Source of the DNA: Cordilura impudica
Taxonomy: Eukaryota > Arthropoda > Insecta > Diptera > Scathophagidae
Length of the DNA stretch: 64,000 bases
Direction: 5' to 3'
Assembly (NCBI GenBank): GCA_963682025.1
Contig: OY821519.1
Span: 197,130,920 to 197,194,919, forward strand
Part shown: piece after piece, positions 11,047 to 22,475 of the stretch
Position numbering within the stretch: position 1 is the first letter of the stretch
Layout: every line of letters begins with the position of its first letter
Made by a program: the position numbers and the translations under genes
Notes under the pieces: model-generated
Told to the model about the DNA's origin: nothing
Databases searched by the model: none
What the model saw: the letters and a program-made list of their open reading frames with translations, nothing else

Positions 11047-12428
11047 CACAGTGGTTCAAAACCAAAAAAAAGTGGTAATAAGTCTGGAACTTCTAAACTA
11101 TTGGTTGGATTGGAATAGCATATTCTAGGCGATTGTAGCCAAGGATATAGGCTTTTAAAATATTTATTTCTGAGATACCCTGTTGTAACACGGGGTGAGC
11201 TGCAGGGTGCCAAAGTCGACCACCTCGAGGTAGAAAATGCTTTCAAAGCTTGTAACTTTTATAAATATGAAGTGATTTTTACGTTTTTTAAATTTTTCCA
11301 ATAACCATTAAATTATTAAAAAAACTTGCTTATACTACCTGGTTATCGCTTATGGTTTAAAAAATATTTGATTTTAAAAATCAACATTTGAACTTTTCAC
11401 CAAATTCTTTCTTGGTTTTTCGCAAATAACATTTTTATTAAAATAGACAAAAAAAATCTAAAAATATGTGGCGATAGCCAGTACTTTTTAAAAAAATACG
11501 CTGAAGTATTTTTTGAATTATTTCAAACCGTTTAGTGAGCATAAAATCTTAAAATTGACTTTTTGAATCAGGTTCTAAAAATTGCAATTTTTTGCCAAAA
11601 AATACCCTTCATTCTTTCACTTTTTTCTCACAACCTTGGTAAAACATGTATATATTTTTCTACATATTTTAAAAGAATATGCTTCAAGAATGGTTGTAAG
11701 TGAAATTTTTAATATTTTTGGACATGCACCCTACGTCCCAGCATTGGACGAAATTGGGCAATTTAAAAAAAAAAAACTAAGTTTTAAAAGTTAATACAAA
11801 AATATCCGCTCGATTTCTTCAAATCTTTCACCGCAGTATTAAAGCTCCAAACATTTTTATTTATTCGCCGCAATAAAATTCACCGCCGTTACATAAACGT
11901 GGTCAGGAGGGCTTAAATGGTGAAAAAAGTCAAATTTTCATACGAATTTTTTTTGTTAACATAAAAAATATATTAAGATTAGTTATTTTTATATTTTGTT
12001 TATTGATTCAGAACGGCATTTAAATTATCTAAAACACTTCAATAAATCATTTTGATACCTTTAATAGTTTTTGAGATATTTATATTCAAATTTCAGAAAA
12101 AAATATAGAAAAACTATGGTTTTCGTTTTTTTTTTTTGGTTTTTTTTGGTAAAGTGTTCCCAAAATTTTTCAATTTTACTTATTATTATATATATTATTA
12201 AAGAAGACATATTTATCTCTTCAACGATATATAACATGTCTATCAAATATATTGCAACATGCTGAAATAATGACCCGAAACCACACTCCACAGGCAAAAA
12301 TTTAGCTATTTCTCTATTTGTTCATATAAATGGTCATTTACATAGTGAATGACATATTTTTTTATTGTTTTTTGGTAAAGGGTTACATACGTTTTTATTA
12401 CTTCAAATAATTTTAATATCTTTTCAAA
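11047..12428 (+). repeat. Transib left inverted arm, about 1.38 kb
   Basis: It matches the reverse complement of 13774-15144 along its whole length with scattered substitutions and small indels. The outermost 11 bp, CACAGTGGTTC, are perfect. The inner limit is near TATCTTTTCAAA. The minus-strand short frames within the arms have no family resemblance. Confidence 0.85.
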
Positions 12429-13535
12429 AAACTAAAAATGAAGAATGGTTGAAAACGGGCCTCATAATACAAATTGAGAAAAAGGCATTTGGTCGATCTA
12501 AAAAGGACTACGAAAATGTTCAATCAAGGACAAAAAAGAAAAAACAAGAAGAAATCATTAGTAACCATTCGCCTAATGAAATTAAGGATTCTTTTAAATC
12601 AGCCTTAACACGCACGCAACTAAAGGAAGCTGCTAAAATTGTAGATGTGTTACCAACTGCATCTCCTAAGCGGTTGAAGCGTATGGTGCAAAGTATTTCA
12701 ACGCCAAAAATCGTCAACATCATTTACAGAAGAGGATGCGTTAGCTCCTATTTTAAATTTGGGATTGACAAGAAATAAATATGGTATTTTGAGAAAAGCT
12801 CTCAAAGAAAAAGATTTGATAAAGGAAACAAAAAATAAAATTCTACCATCTAATGTGAAATCCAATACTGAAAGTGCAAATGTTGGATTAGCGGAACTGC
12901 TTGAAAACACTGCATCTAGAATAATATCCACATTTAGCAAAGAAGAAATAGAAATATGCAACAATTCAGAAGTTAAGTTAATATGTAAATGGGGATGCGA
13001 TGGAACATCTGGATTTTCTGAGTATAGACAACCAAGTGGAAGCAATTCAGAAATACATTTTTCAACAATTTTTTATGACATCATTAGTACCATTAAAAAT
13101 GAGGCTATTTAATGAGACAAGTTCTTCTTCTAGTGAGAGAGAATATCAGGACATTGGAGTAATTTAACACCCGGATCTAAGTTTCTATGTCGGCCAATCC
13201 GATTTGAGTACATAAAGGAAGACAAAATTACAACACAAAGCTTAGTGACAAAGAATGCATTGGGAGAACTGACTGAAGAAGCACAAGAAGCTAGAAACAG
13301 AGATGTCCAACACTTTAGACCTTTTTAATACAAGAAAATGTAGCAAAGAAGCCCAAAATTCCGATTTAATGGAATGGAATATTTATTGATATCATCAGAT
13401 CCAGTAATATACTCCATAAGAACAAAATGGTTACCAAAAATAAGTCTTGAAATAGAAAATGATGATTCCGAAGCTATGGATATAAAACATCTTTTATCTT
13501 TTGATATTTCTGATTGTTTTGTAGAAAATAACTAG
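12429..13535 (+). pseudogene. Transib transposase (RAG1-core-like), deleted and frameshifted
   Basis: The N-terminal half reads NEEWLKTGLIIQ..., then SPKRLKRMVQSISTPK (near 12664-12710). After a frameshift comes LTRNKYGILRKALKEKD and KWGCDGTSGFSEYRQ (near 12988-13032), the first-aspartate region shared with RAG1 and Transib. The sequence then jumps to FLCRPIRFEYIKEDK (near 13172-13215) and directly to GELTEEAQEARNRD (near 13264-13305), the terminal glutamate region. The stretch between, which should carry the second aspartate (MIDGK) and the CIIC zinc motif, is missing. It ends with LISSDPVIYSIRTKW. The product would be inactive. The copy at 25.1-27.3 kb supplies the missing order of domains. 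Confidence 0.75.
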
Positions 13536-13773
13536 TAAAAAGGCAGACAATTGTTATGTAATTTTAAGCCTATTATAAAACAAATAAAAAAATACTCATT
13601 AAAAAAAATTTAGTTATATTTGTTATTTAATAATGAAAATATCTTAGGCATTGGCTTTTTTACCAGTTTTTTTTTTTGTATAAAATCAGCATCAGAGTTT
13701 CGGGCAATTTTATGATCAGTTGATACTCATTAGGTAAATATTTCATACACCATTAATTTATAATTATACCTTC

Positions 13774-15144
13774 TTTGAAAAGATATTAAAATTATTTGAA
13801 GTAATAAAAACGTATGTAACCCTTTACCAAAAAACAATAAAAAAAATATGTCATTCACTATGTAAATGACCATTTATATGAACAAATAGAGAAATAGCTA
13901 AATTTTTGCCTGTGGAGTGTGGTTGGGGTCATTATTTCAGCATGTTGCAATATATTTGATAGACATGTTATATATCGTTGAATAGATAAATATGTCTTCT
14001 TTAACAATATATATAATAATAAGTAAAATTGAAAAATTTTGGGAACACTTTACCAAAAAAAACCAAAAAAAACGAAAACCATAGTTTTTCTATATTTTTT
14101 TCTGAAATTTGAATATAAATATCTCAAAAACTATTAACGTTATCAAAATGATTTATTGAAGTGTTTTAGATAATTTAAATGCCGTTCTGAATCAATAAAC
14201 AAAATATAAAAATAACTAATATTAATATGTTTTTTATGTTAACAAAAAAAATTCGTATGAAAATTTGACTTTTTTCACCATTTAAATCCTCCTGACCACG
14301 TTTATGCAACGGCGGTGAATTTTATTGCGGCAAATAAATAAAAATGTTTTGGGCTTTAATACTGCGGTGAAATATTTGAAGAAATCGAGCGGATATTTTT
14401 GTATTAACTTTTAAAACTTAGTTTTTTTTTTAAAAATTGCCCAATTTCGTCCAATGCTGGACGTAGGGTGCATGTCCAAAAATATTAAAAATTTCACTTA
14501 CAACCATTCTTGAAGCATATTCTTTTAAAATATGTAGAAAAATATATACATGTTTTACCAAGGTTGTGAGAAAAAAAGTGAAAGAATGAAGGGTACTTTT
14601 TGGCAAAAAATTGCAATTTTTAGAACCTGATTCAAAAAGTCAACTTTAAGATTTTGTGCTCACTAAACGGTTTGAAATAATTCAAAAAGTACTTCAGCGC
14701 ATTTTTTTAAAAAGTACTGGCTATCGCTACATATTTTTAGAATTCTTTTGTCTATTTTAATAAAAATGTTATTTGCGAAAAACCAAGAAAGAATTTGGTG
14801 AAAAGTTCAAATGTTGATTTTTAAAATCAATTATTTTTTAAACCATAAGCGATAACTAGGTAGTATATGCAAGTTTTTTGTTAACAATTTAATGGTTATT
14901 GGAAAAATTTAAAAAACGTAAAAATCACTTCATATTTATAAAAGTTACAACCTTTGAAAGCATTTTCCACCTCGAGGTGGTCGACTTTGTCACCCTGTAG
15001 CTCACCCTGTGTTACAACAGGGTATCTCTATTTTGAAAGCCTATATCCTTGACTACAATCGCCTAGAATATACTATTCCAATACAACCAATAGTTTAGAA
15101 GTTCCAGACTTATTACCACTTTTTTTTGGTTTTGAACCACTGTG
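13774..15144 (-). repeat. Transib right inverted arm, about 1.37 kb
   Basis: Reverse-complement partner of 11047-12428. It ends CCACTGTG at 15144, directly followed by the target duplication CAGCA. Confidence 0.85.
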
Positions 15145-15207
15145 CAGCAGCACAAAGTCATTATACCCAAACCACATAGTGGTATAGGGTATAAAAAATA
15201 TATACAT

Positions 15208-15885
15208 ATACAGGGTGATTCCATGCTTGTGGGTTAAAATTATGAAAATTTTAATTAAAAGTAATGGGACTCTTTTGTTTATATTTTGATTTGGGAAAAG
15301 TCTCAGGTTTATAATTTCTTTTTTTTTTTCAAGAATTAAGTTTTTTAGTGATGGCAACACTTTGAAGTTGGCATTACTCTGTTTTGATTTTATGATGCAC
15401 ATGGTCAAGTTTTTGAGAACTAAGTTACATTATTTTTCTTTAAAGAAATGTTATAAGTGATGAATTTTAATTATTACACTTAAAGTTAATACAACAAGTT
15501 TTTCTAGTAAAATTAACTAAATCATGAGCATTTTAAAAAGTCACTGTTACATGTAACGTAAGTTACCATAATATGTTAAAGGTTTTCGACGAAATAAATG
15601 AAAAGTCAATACAATGTCAACAATATAATATTTTCTTACTTATAAGTATAACTAAGCAAATAGCAAGTTTTCTTTTAAATAATACTTCATGTTTTTTTAC
15701 CTGTTATAATTAAAATCTGTAACGTCAGTTACTGATACGTCTGTGTAACATACGCTACCTAAGTAAAATCTAAGATTTTTTGCTTAGAATTGTTGAGAAT
15801 CAATTTGTTTACATAATGTACAAAATGCTGTTTTAAAACGAAAAAAAAAACGTCATCACCAGTGCAAGTGAGTTCGTTTCTGCAG
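15208..15885. other. Noncoding stretch with palindromic GTAACGTAAGTTAC motifs
   Basis: No gene is seen until 15886. The motif GTAACGTAAGTTAC lies at 15553-15566, with variants at 15719-15732 (GTAACGTCAGTTAC) and 15745-15758 (GTAACATACGCTAC). More copies occur beyond the inserted H1 repeat at 17097, 17181 and 17324. The motif is close to palindromic and GC-rich for this region. Confidence 0.5.
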
Positions 15886-16290
15886 CACATGACCAGCCAT
15901 GTTGTAGAAGTCACCCCAGATAATATAGTGATGTGTTAACAAAAGCTCAGTCTATTCAAAGTATTTTCAGAAGGTAAGCAAATTGAAAACGTTACGTTGG
16001 TCATTGATTTAAGAACACAGAAAGAACAAACACTAAAGGTTTTGGGGAACAAAAAGAAAAATTGAAGATAAAAGTTGGTGTATGGTGATGTATGAAAATA
16101 AATTGTATCCTGGATTCGTGATGTTTTAAAAAAAAGAAATTTAAAGTAAAGGTAATGACGAGCCTATTGGAAATGTCCAGAAGATGCGGATGCAATTTTC
16201 TATAGGAAGGAAAACATGATTAGAAAAATTGAACCACCTGTACTTGTTAATAACAGGTTACATAATTTATCAATTAAATATTCTGATTAA
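15886..16290 (+). pseudogene. C-terminal fragment of a transposon-associated protein
   Basis: The stretch reads HVVEVTPDNIVMC, stop, then LSLFKVFSEGKQIENVTLV. After frameshifts it gives VMYENKLYPGFVM (near 16085-16123) and finally WKCPEDADAIFYRKENMI and KIEPPVLVNNRLH, ending at TAA 16288-16290. I recognise the YPG...GN-W-WP...F-Y-...PP-VNNRG pattern as a C-terminal module that recurs in transposon-borne or multicopy arthropod proteins, but I cannot name the family. It has at least one in-frame stop and two frameshifts. The flanking GTAACGTAAGTTAC motifs may belong to the same element. Confidence 0.45.
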
Positions 16291-16311
16291 TCTGTGAGAG
16301 CAACGTTTAGG

Positions 16312-17075
16312 ATGACTATACGATACCCTATACCATGCGTTTAGAGACCCTATCTCTTAGGCCCAACTCCTTGGATATAGAAAATAAACATAAACCAAAT
16401 TTGAGTGGCATTTTTATTTTTTTTTTTTTTTTGCTTTCTGATATGAAAAACTTCATATCGGATGCAATATATATATGGGTACTGGGTCGAACATCGACCG
16501 ATCCTGACCATATTTGGTAAGGTCACTTATTTTTTAAAAAAATGTATAAATACCAAAAATTTTTTTTTTGTTTTTTTTTTTTTTTTTGATAGATTTAGGT
16601 GAAGATCGGGAAGCAATTTTCGATAGGTGCTATGAACAAGAATTGTCCAAGAGGTTTTGTTTTTTGACTACTGATAAGTGGGAGTAAGAAACATAAACAA
16701 ACATAATTTGACCGAGATCTATAAGATAATAAGGATTTTATGACAATTAAAGTCGATTTCGTAGGGATCATTTGCATGGGGACGAGCTCTGAACATGCGT
16801 CGATTTTAAGTAGTTTCAAAGTTGTGCATGCTGTGGCCGGTAGAAGCTTACGTACCAAATTTCATTGAAATACATTCATATTTGCGATCTGTAGTTTCAT
16901 TAAAAGGTTGTCATAGACACACAAACAGACGGACGGACATTGCTTAATCGACTCTGAAAGTGATTCAGAGTCGATCGGTATAATTAAAGATAGGTGTAGG
17001 TTAAATATTTTTGGTAGTTACAAACATCAGCACAAAGTCATAATGACTTTGATCACATAGTGGTATAGGGTATAA
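16312..17075 (-). mobile_element. H1 Helentron-like repeat, nearly full
   Basis: It starts inside the palindrome (GACTATACGATACCC) and runs to CATAGTGGTATAGGGTATAAAA. It keeps the inverted pair ATACCCTATACCA (near 16321) and TGGTATAGGGTAT (near 17056) and a shortened GACGGACGG tract near 16928. It separates two groups of GTAACGTAAGTTAC motifs. Confidence 0.75.
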
Positions 17076-17080
17076 AAAAA

Positions 17081-17744
17081 ATTCAAGGTGAATTTTGTAA
17101 TGTAAGCTACTGTACCGTGATTTACCCATTAAAACAATATTAAATAAATATTATATGATATGACATTCCCTTTTTTTTTTGTAACGTAAGTTACCACACT
17201 ATTTTTAGCTGTAAACTTTATTAAAATTTTTGATTAGTGTTCTAAGAAATCACTTTCATGTAATATTTATATAACAACATTTGTTTGACATGAGACACTG
17301 AATACTAAAAAATATGTCCCAATGTAACGTAGGTTACCATGGGTCATTTTGAAAAAAAAAATGTAAATTTTATCTTTACTAACTTTTCTTTACAAAAAAT
17401 ATATTTTCACAATAATTTTACACTTTGGTGATAGCCAAGACTCTGAACTTTATAATGGTATACATTTAAACTTTGTCAAAAGAGTATTTTTTTTCTGTTT
17501 TGTGATGAGGATGGAAATATTTTATCCACTCTATCGCTTTGTTTTCCTATGCAAATTATTTAGTTGCAATAAATTTTTTTGATTTTATATTTTTGCAAGT
17601 ACTCTTTACTTTATATATGTACATATAAACATTATTTTAAAAAAATTCATGTATATTATGCTTTTTAAATGATATTACAATCTCTTTTTACAAATTATGG
17701 AATAATACTTGATGAAAGTTTATTCAGGTAATGTGTTAATATAA
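17081..17744. other. AT-rich noncoding stretch with GTAACGTAAGTTAC motifs
   Basis: No gene is seen. Motif copies lie at 17097-17110 (GTAATGTAAGCTAC), 17181-17194 (exact) and 17324-17337 (GTAACGTAGGTTAC). They continue the series found before the H1 insertion. Confidence 0.5.
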
Positions 17745-17885
17745 ACAAGTAAGAAAATTATAGTCGGTCTAGCCCGACTATATGATAACATATACCATGG
17801 TTTAGAGACCCTATCTCTTCGGTCCCACTAAGTGGATATAGAAAAGAAGCAAAAAGCAAATTTGAGTGGCATTTTCAATAATTTT

Positions 17886-20856
17886 TATACCTTCCACTCC
17901 AGTGTGCAGAGGGTAAATATAAGTTTGTCATTCCGTTTGTAATAATTAGAAAAAAAATTTTGGACCCCATATAATATATATATTTGTGATCCTTATAACA
18001 ACCGGAGTTGATATAGCGATGTCCGTCTGTCCGTCTGTGGAAATCACGATGACGGCATCAATCGGGTAGATAGGGTGCTCTTTGACATAAAAAATGATTA
18101 ATTGATATCCAGAAAAGTTTGCTGTTTAAAATTGTCCAAATCGGTCTATCAGGGCCCGAGATTTGAATGAAGAATTAAAAAAAGTCTTGAAAAAATATAA
18201 TTTTCTATGTTGTTCTTGTCACGATCACGCCCTGAATAGTGCAACTGCAGTGATTATTTTTAGTGAGAGAATGATCCACACATTCATGGGAAGATTTCTG
18301 TTTCAAAAACCATTAAAATCGGTGCAACAGGTCCAGGGAAATCTCTGAAAAATTAAAAAAAAAATTAAAAATATGATGTTTCTATATTGTTCTTGTTGTT
18401 ATTCTAAATGTCATATTGTTGTCATAGCTGGACTTGTTGTTTTTGTGATCGTTGTGGTAATAATATAATAAAAACTAACCCTTTGTACATTTTTTTTAGC
18501 AACCCTGGTAGAAAAATTTAAAAGTTTCCATTGTTTTGGCATCACTTAAAAAAAATTACTAGGTCATTTCTGTCATTGCCGCGAGCCTACCCGCAAAGTT
18601 TTAGATCGATTGGGTTACGGGAAAGGGGTTCAAATCGATCCAAATTTTTTTCGACAAGCAGACACTACGAGTTAATATAAAGGAAGTAAACATTGTTAAG
18701 AGTATACACGGGCTGGTCTTTTATTTCATACGTTTTTTCATTATTCTTTTACAAATATGAACATAAGTTTGGCATATTAACTTTTTGTTGTCTTTACACA
18801 ATAGAGTTACCGAGTTCATCAATGAGTTTTTTGCTTTCAAAACAGTTCTACATAGTTATATAGAATTATTATTCTGCTTTACCTACAAAATATCTAATTG
18901 TGATTACATCTAATTTTTAAAAATTGTTTATAATTACTAAAGCATTATTATTCACATAAGTACCAAATTGCACATTTTAAATTTTCCATTCAAATTTAAG
19001 AAAATATCAATTCTAAAAACTGGAATTAAAAATTTCCAATTATAAATTACAATTAATTGAATTTCAGAAAATCATATCATAACGTCGGAAATTATAATTT
19101 TAAATTTAGAAGACATCAATTGCATCTTTAATATATAAATTTTATTCGTTAAACACAAATTGAAATTCCAAAAAAAAAACACCAAATACCTATGCATACA
19201 TTTAAAAAATTTTTACATTTAAAAAAAATATAGACATTCAGGAGAAATTAATAGCTTTTCAGTACTTCTTCAGTAACTTCTTTTAACGATAGTCGAATCG
19301 TTAAAAAAAAGAAAATAGCAAAATTATTAGTAAAATTTTTAAACGATATTCGCTATTGTTAAACTCAGCTGTTGTTGTTATCTAAACGACAACCATTTTT
19401 GAGTTGTTTATTCAATCGATAAAAACTTGAATTTTTAGGTTGAAATGTCGTCATACATAAATAAAAATCATAAAATAGTGAAAATATTTTGCTTATATTA
19501 AAAAAAATTTTTATATAAATAAAAAAATTAAATAGCATATCCCATGAAAAATTTCGTAATAGCAGCTCATTGATTTTTGCATTACCAATAATAACCTACC
19601 ACTGCACACTGCATTCCTTCTAAAGTGAAAATAAGGCGTTACTAATTATGTGTTATACAGCTACTTATATTTCATGTCAGCGCCTTGCATACTGCATTAC
19701 TTTCAAAGTGAAAATAATGAGTTCCTAGGCAACTAGCTACCTCCAATGACAACCCCGTGTTAAAATAATGAGCTTATCAGGCAAACTTGAACCAGTTACA
19801 TCTCATTCTAAAACCCATTATTTGGTAATGGGATTCAATTCATTATATCATTTTCAAATAAATAAACAGAAATATTATTAAAAAATAAAGATATTAAACA
19901 TAAAGATAAAATCATCCTTTCAAACACCAAGTAATTTCTTTTTTTTCTATTCTTCTTTGTGTTTTTCGCTTATTTTGACAGAGATGCCACTCGTTTACAA
20001 TTTAAATGAATACAAAAATAGATTTGTCGACTGTCGTTAAGATGTATGTATTTAGTGAATCACTTAATCCTTAGTGCAAACAACAATAGCTGTCGATATA
20101 TTTTGCGATTGTCGGATCGTTGAAATTTACAGAACACATTAATTTAAATTCAATGAATTTTAGAAAACGCCAAATGATATTTAAGAATTGCGAACATAAA
20201 AACTGTTACATAAATAAACGCAATTTGATGAGAATGTTTTTTTTTTTATATATAAATTTTCACAATTTTTTTTGGATGAAAATTTGAAGTTTTTCAGAAT
20301 TATTTGGCATCTCTAATTTGAATATTTATTATTATAAATTTAGTCTCTATGTTTTCCAAATATGGCAATATTTTAATAAAATAAATTGAGAGAATTTTTT
20401 TTGGTTATTATATTGTTACTCCATCCGACCTATATGGCCGCAATGAAGAAATATTTGGCCAGTTAAAAGAAACTATACAGCCATCTCCAATTAGCACGAT
20501 TTAATTCATATAGCTACCCTACACAACCATTACCTTTGCAATGGAGGTTAGGTCGAGCTATTTAATTAGCAAAAACTAAATTAAACGAGAAGTTATGTCA
20601 TATAACCGGAAACGCATGCATATAAGTATATAACCTAAATGCATGCCCATCAGAAACCACGATGACCAAAAAGCAAACACCAAAATAAATCCGAAATAAT
20701 AGAAAAGACGAAAACCAACCCAAAGAATTTGCTGAAATAATTTGGTATTAAGTTTAACAAATTGTTTACTTTTTCATTTATATTTATTATCAAGACTCAA
20801 ACCGAGGTGGAGGGTATCAAAGATTCGGCACAGCCGAATTTAACACTCGTACTTGT
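17886..20856 (+). mobile_element. mini-me/DINE-like non-autonomous Helentron, about 3 kb
   Basis: The left end is ATACCTTCCACTCC, followed by AGAGGGTAAATATAAG, GTTTGTCATTCCGTTTGTAA and a GTCCGTCTGTCCGTCTG tract near 18027. All are features of the mini-me repeats described in flies. The right end has GTGGAGGGTAT (20807-20817, inverted partner of the left end), then the hairpin ATTCGGC-ACA-GCCGAAT (20823-20839) and TACTTGTTTT. No target duplication is apparent, as expected for rolling-circle elements. The interior has no helicase or other coding region, so it is non-autonomous. It may contain older nested DNA between about 18.7 and 20.7 kb. Confidence 0.6.
18700..20760. other. Interior of the mini-me-like element, no gene seen
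   Basis: AT-rich DNA without coding resemblance. Two short related blocks, CTGCATTCCTTCTAAAGTGA (near 19610) and CTGCATTACTTTCAAAGTGA (near 19690), suggest an old local duplication. ACGATAGTCGAATCGTT near 19288 is an imperfect inverted repeat. Nothing else was recognised. Confidence 0.4.
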
Positions 20857-21475
20857 TTTGGCTGCAGATATGAAAAAGTTCATATCGGATGCTATATTTA
20901 TATTGGGCCTAGGTCGTAAAATGTACCGATCTTGATCATATTTGGTAAGACAACTTATAACTATCTTGAAAATATATATATACAAACCAAATTTGAGAAA
21001 AATCTATGCAACATTTTTTTGTTTTCTGATAGATTTAAGTGAAAATCGGGAAGCATCTTTATATGAGCGCTATGACAAAGAATTGCCACATGGGGTTTAT
21101 TTTTGGACAATTGATAAATGGATGTAATAAACACACACAAACCCAATTTGACCGAGATCTATATAAAAACTTGAACATTATGGCAATTTAAGTCGATTTC
21201 ATAGGGGTCATTTGTATGGGGACTAGGTTTGAACATAGACCGAATTTCGGCAATTTCAACAACGTTTGTCCTATGGCCAACAAAAGCTCAAATATTAAAT
21301 TTCATTAAAATATATTCATATTTGAGACCTATAGTTTGATTACAAGGTTTACATGGACACACAGACGGACGGAAGGACGCACATCGCTAAATCGACTCAG
21401 AAAGTGATTCTGGATCTAGGTCAAATATTTTTGGTAGTTACGAACAGCAACACAAACCACATAGTGGTATCTGTA

Positions 21476-21826
21476 ATATTAATAGGTTAGGCGATTTCTT
21501 GTGACTGATGTTTTGTTCTACCGTTTTATACCGATATTGGCCAATCGTATATTATTTGAAAGAAATTTCTTTTTAGCCGATTTTCAGATTTACAGATTTT
21601 TAAATTTTTTCATTTATTTTGAGTAAATAGCATTTAAACTTGCTTCTAACACATACAAAAAATACAAAGATATGTGTGTGTTTATTAAATTTTTTAATAT
21701 GTTTGTTTTATGTGTTGATTTCTGAATTGGCTATAATTTACTAGCATACTTTTAAGGTCTTTATTTAATGAAAAAATAAAATTTCCTAGAATTTGCGCTC
21801 GAATTTTGCTAGTAGGGTATAAAAAT
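21476..21826 (+). repeat. Interspersed repeat B, copy 1
   Basis: It starts TAATATTAATAGGTTAGGCG, includes GATTTCTTGTGACTGATG and CTTCTAACACATACA, and ends GAATTTTGCTAGTA. The same sequence recurs at 24120-24457 (reverse), 31331-31668 and, more diverged, 44343-44830 (reverse). The end CTAGT recalls the CTAG 3' end of Helitrons, but a matching TC start is absent. No protein is encoded. Confidence 0.6.
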
Positions 21827-22475
21827 ATTATTTTTATGTGTCAAACCAATATCACAGTTTCTAAAATAATACGAGCAAACTTTGGCTTCAAATTATTTAA
21901 GTTATTTTATTCTAGAATGGAAAAAGTTTATAATGTAACAGAATAGGCAACTTTTTAACAGAGTAGGCAATTTTGAGGACAGTGGACAGTTATATTTTCT
22001 TAGTAAAATATCAATAAGGTTTTATAGTATAAATAAATATAAACACCATTACCTTGCACCAAATATATTATTTTTCATATTAGACTTCAGACAAAAGACT
22101 TTGATCTAAGCATCCGAAATTTTTTTTTTTTTTATTTATGATATTTTTTTTTATTTAATTTTATTGTGTTTGCGTTCAGCAATATTTTTGTTATTCCTAT
22201 TTAGTAATTTTTTTATTTTTCTTTCTACACACTTCTTTTGTAATTTTGCTTTATGGGATTTCTTTAATATTACTTTATGTATTAATTTCCAATAAATTTC
22301 GTTGTGTTGTTTTCACGTTTGCATACTATATCTTTACTTTACATACACCAACAATGACTAACTCACACTGCTACGACATTAAGTGGTAAAACATGCCTAT
22401 TGGTATGAAGAAAAAAAAATACAAAAAATTCCTGCTTTAAAACTTTGTTTTGAATTTTAGACGCAATTTATTCAT
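21827..22475. other. AT-rich stretch with AACAGAGT motifs
   Basis: No gene is seen. GTAACAGAATAGGCAA and TTAACAGAGTAGGCAATT occur near 21936-21975. Related GTAACAGAGTGGAC motifs lie beyond the next H1 copy (23.5-23.73 kb), so H1 probably inserted into an older repeat. Confidence 0.4.

Larger units (their letters stand above)
11047..15144 (+). mobile_element. Transib (RAG1-like) element with very long inverted arms, internally deleted
   Basis: The element begins CACAGTGGTTC and ends GAACCACTGTG, and it is flanked on both sides by the 5-bp target duplication CAGCA (11042-11046 and 15145-15149). Five-base duplications and CACWRTG-type ends are hallmarks of Transib, the transposon group related to the RAG1 recombinase. 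The inverted arms are about 1.38 kb each, far longer than the short ends I know for this group. The 1.35-kb centre holds a partly deleted transposase. Insertion into an H1 repeat confirms both boundaries. Confidence 0.85.
10488..15207 (-). mobile_element. H1 Helentron-like repeat split by a Transib element
   Basis: The left part (10488-11046) runs from the palindrome end (10500-10523) through the GACGGACGGAC microsatellite (near 10937-10955) to TTACAAACAGCA. The right part (15145-15207) resumes with CAGCAGCACAAAGTC and ends in TAGTGGTATAGGGTATAAAA. Other H1 copies read through this point without interruption (for example near 62760), which identifies the inserted DNA exactly as 11047-15144. 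Confidence 0.85.
17745..21473 (-). mobile_element. H1 Helentron-like repeat split by a mini-me-like element
   Basis: The palindrome end (17759-17782, one mismatch) and the first part run to CATTTTCAATAATTTTT at 17885. The body resumes at about 20857 with GGCTGCAGATATGAAAAAG and ends at CACATAGTGGTAT near 21473. Uninterrupted copies (for example 29812-29840) join these two sequences directly, which identifies 17886-20856 as an insertion. Confidence 0.75.

Noticed and set aside
11047..11080. A true 12- or 23-spacer recombination signal at the Transib end
   Set aside because: The heptamer is exact, but no nonamer sits at 12 or 23 bp; the TTCAAAACC is directly adjacent. Only the heptamer resemblance is claimed.
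12061..12297. Frames in the Transib arms (12061-12297, 15073-15408 and similar)
   Set aside because: AT-rich arm sequence without domain resemblance. The mirrored arm does not keep the same frame.
18700..20760. A helicase or Rep gene inside the 3-kb mini-me-like element
   Set aside because: No open frame beyond about 60 codons and no Rep or helicase motif was seen.
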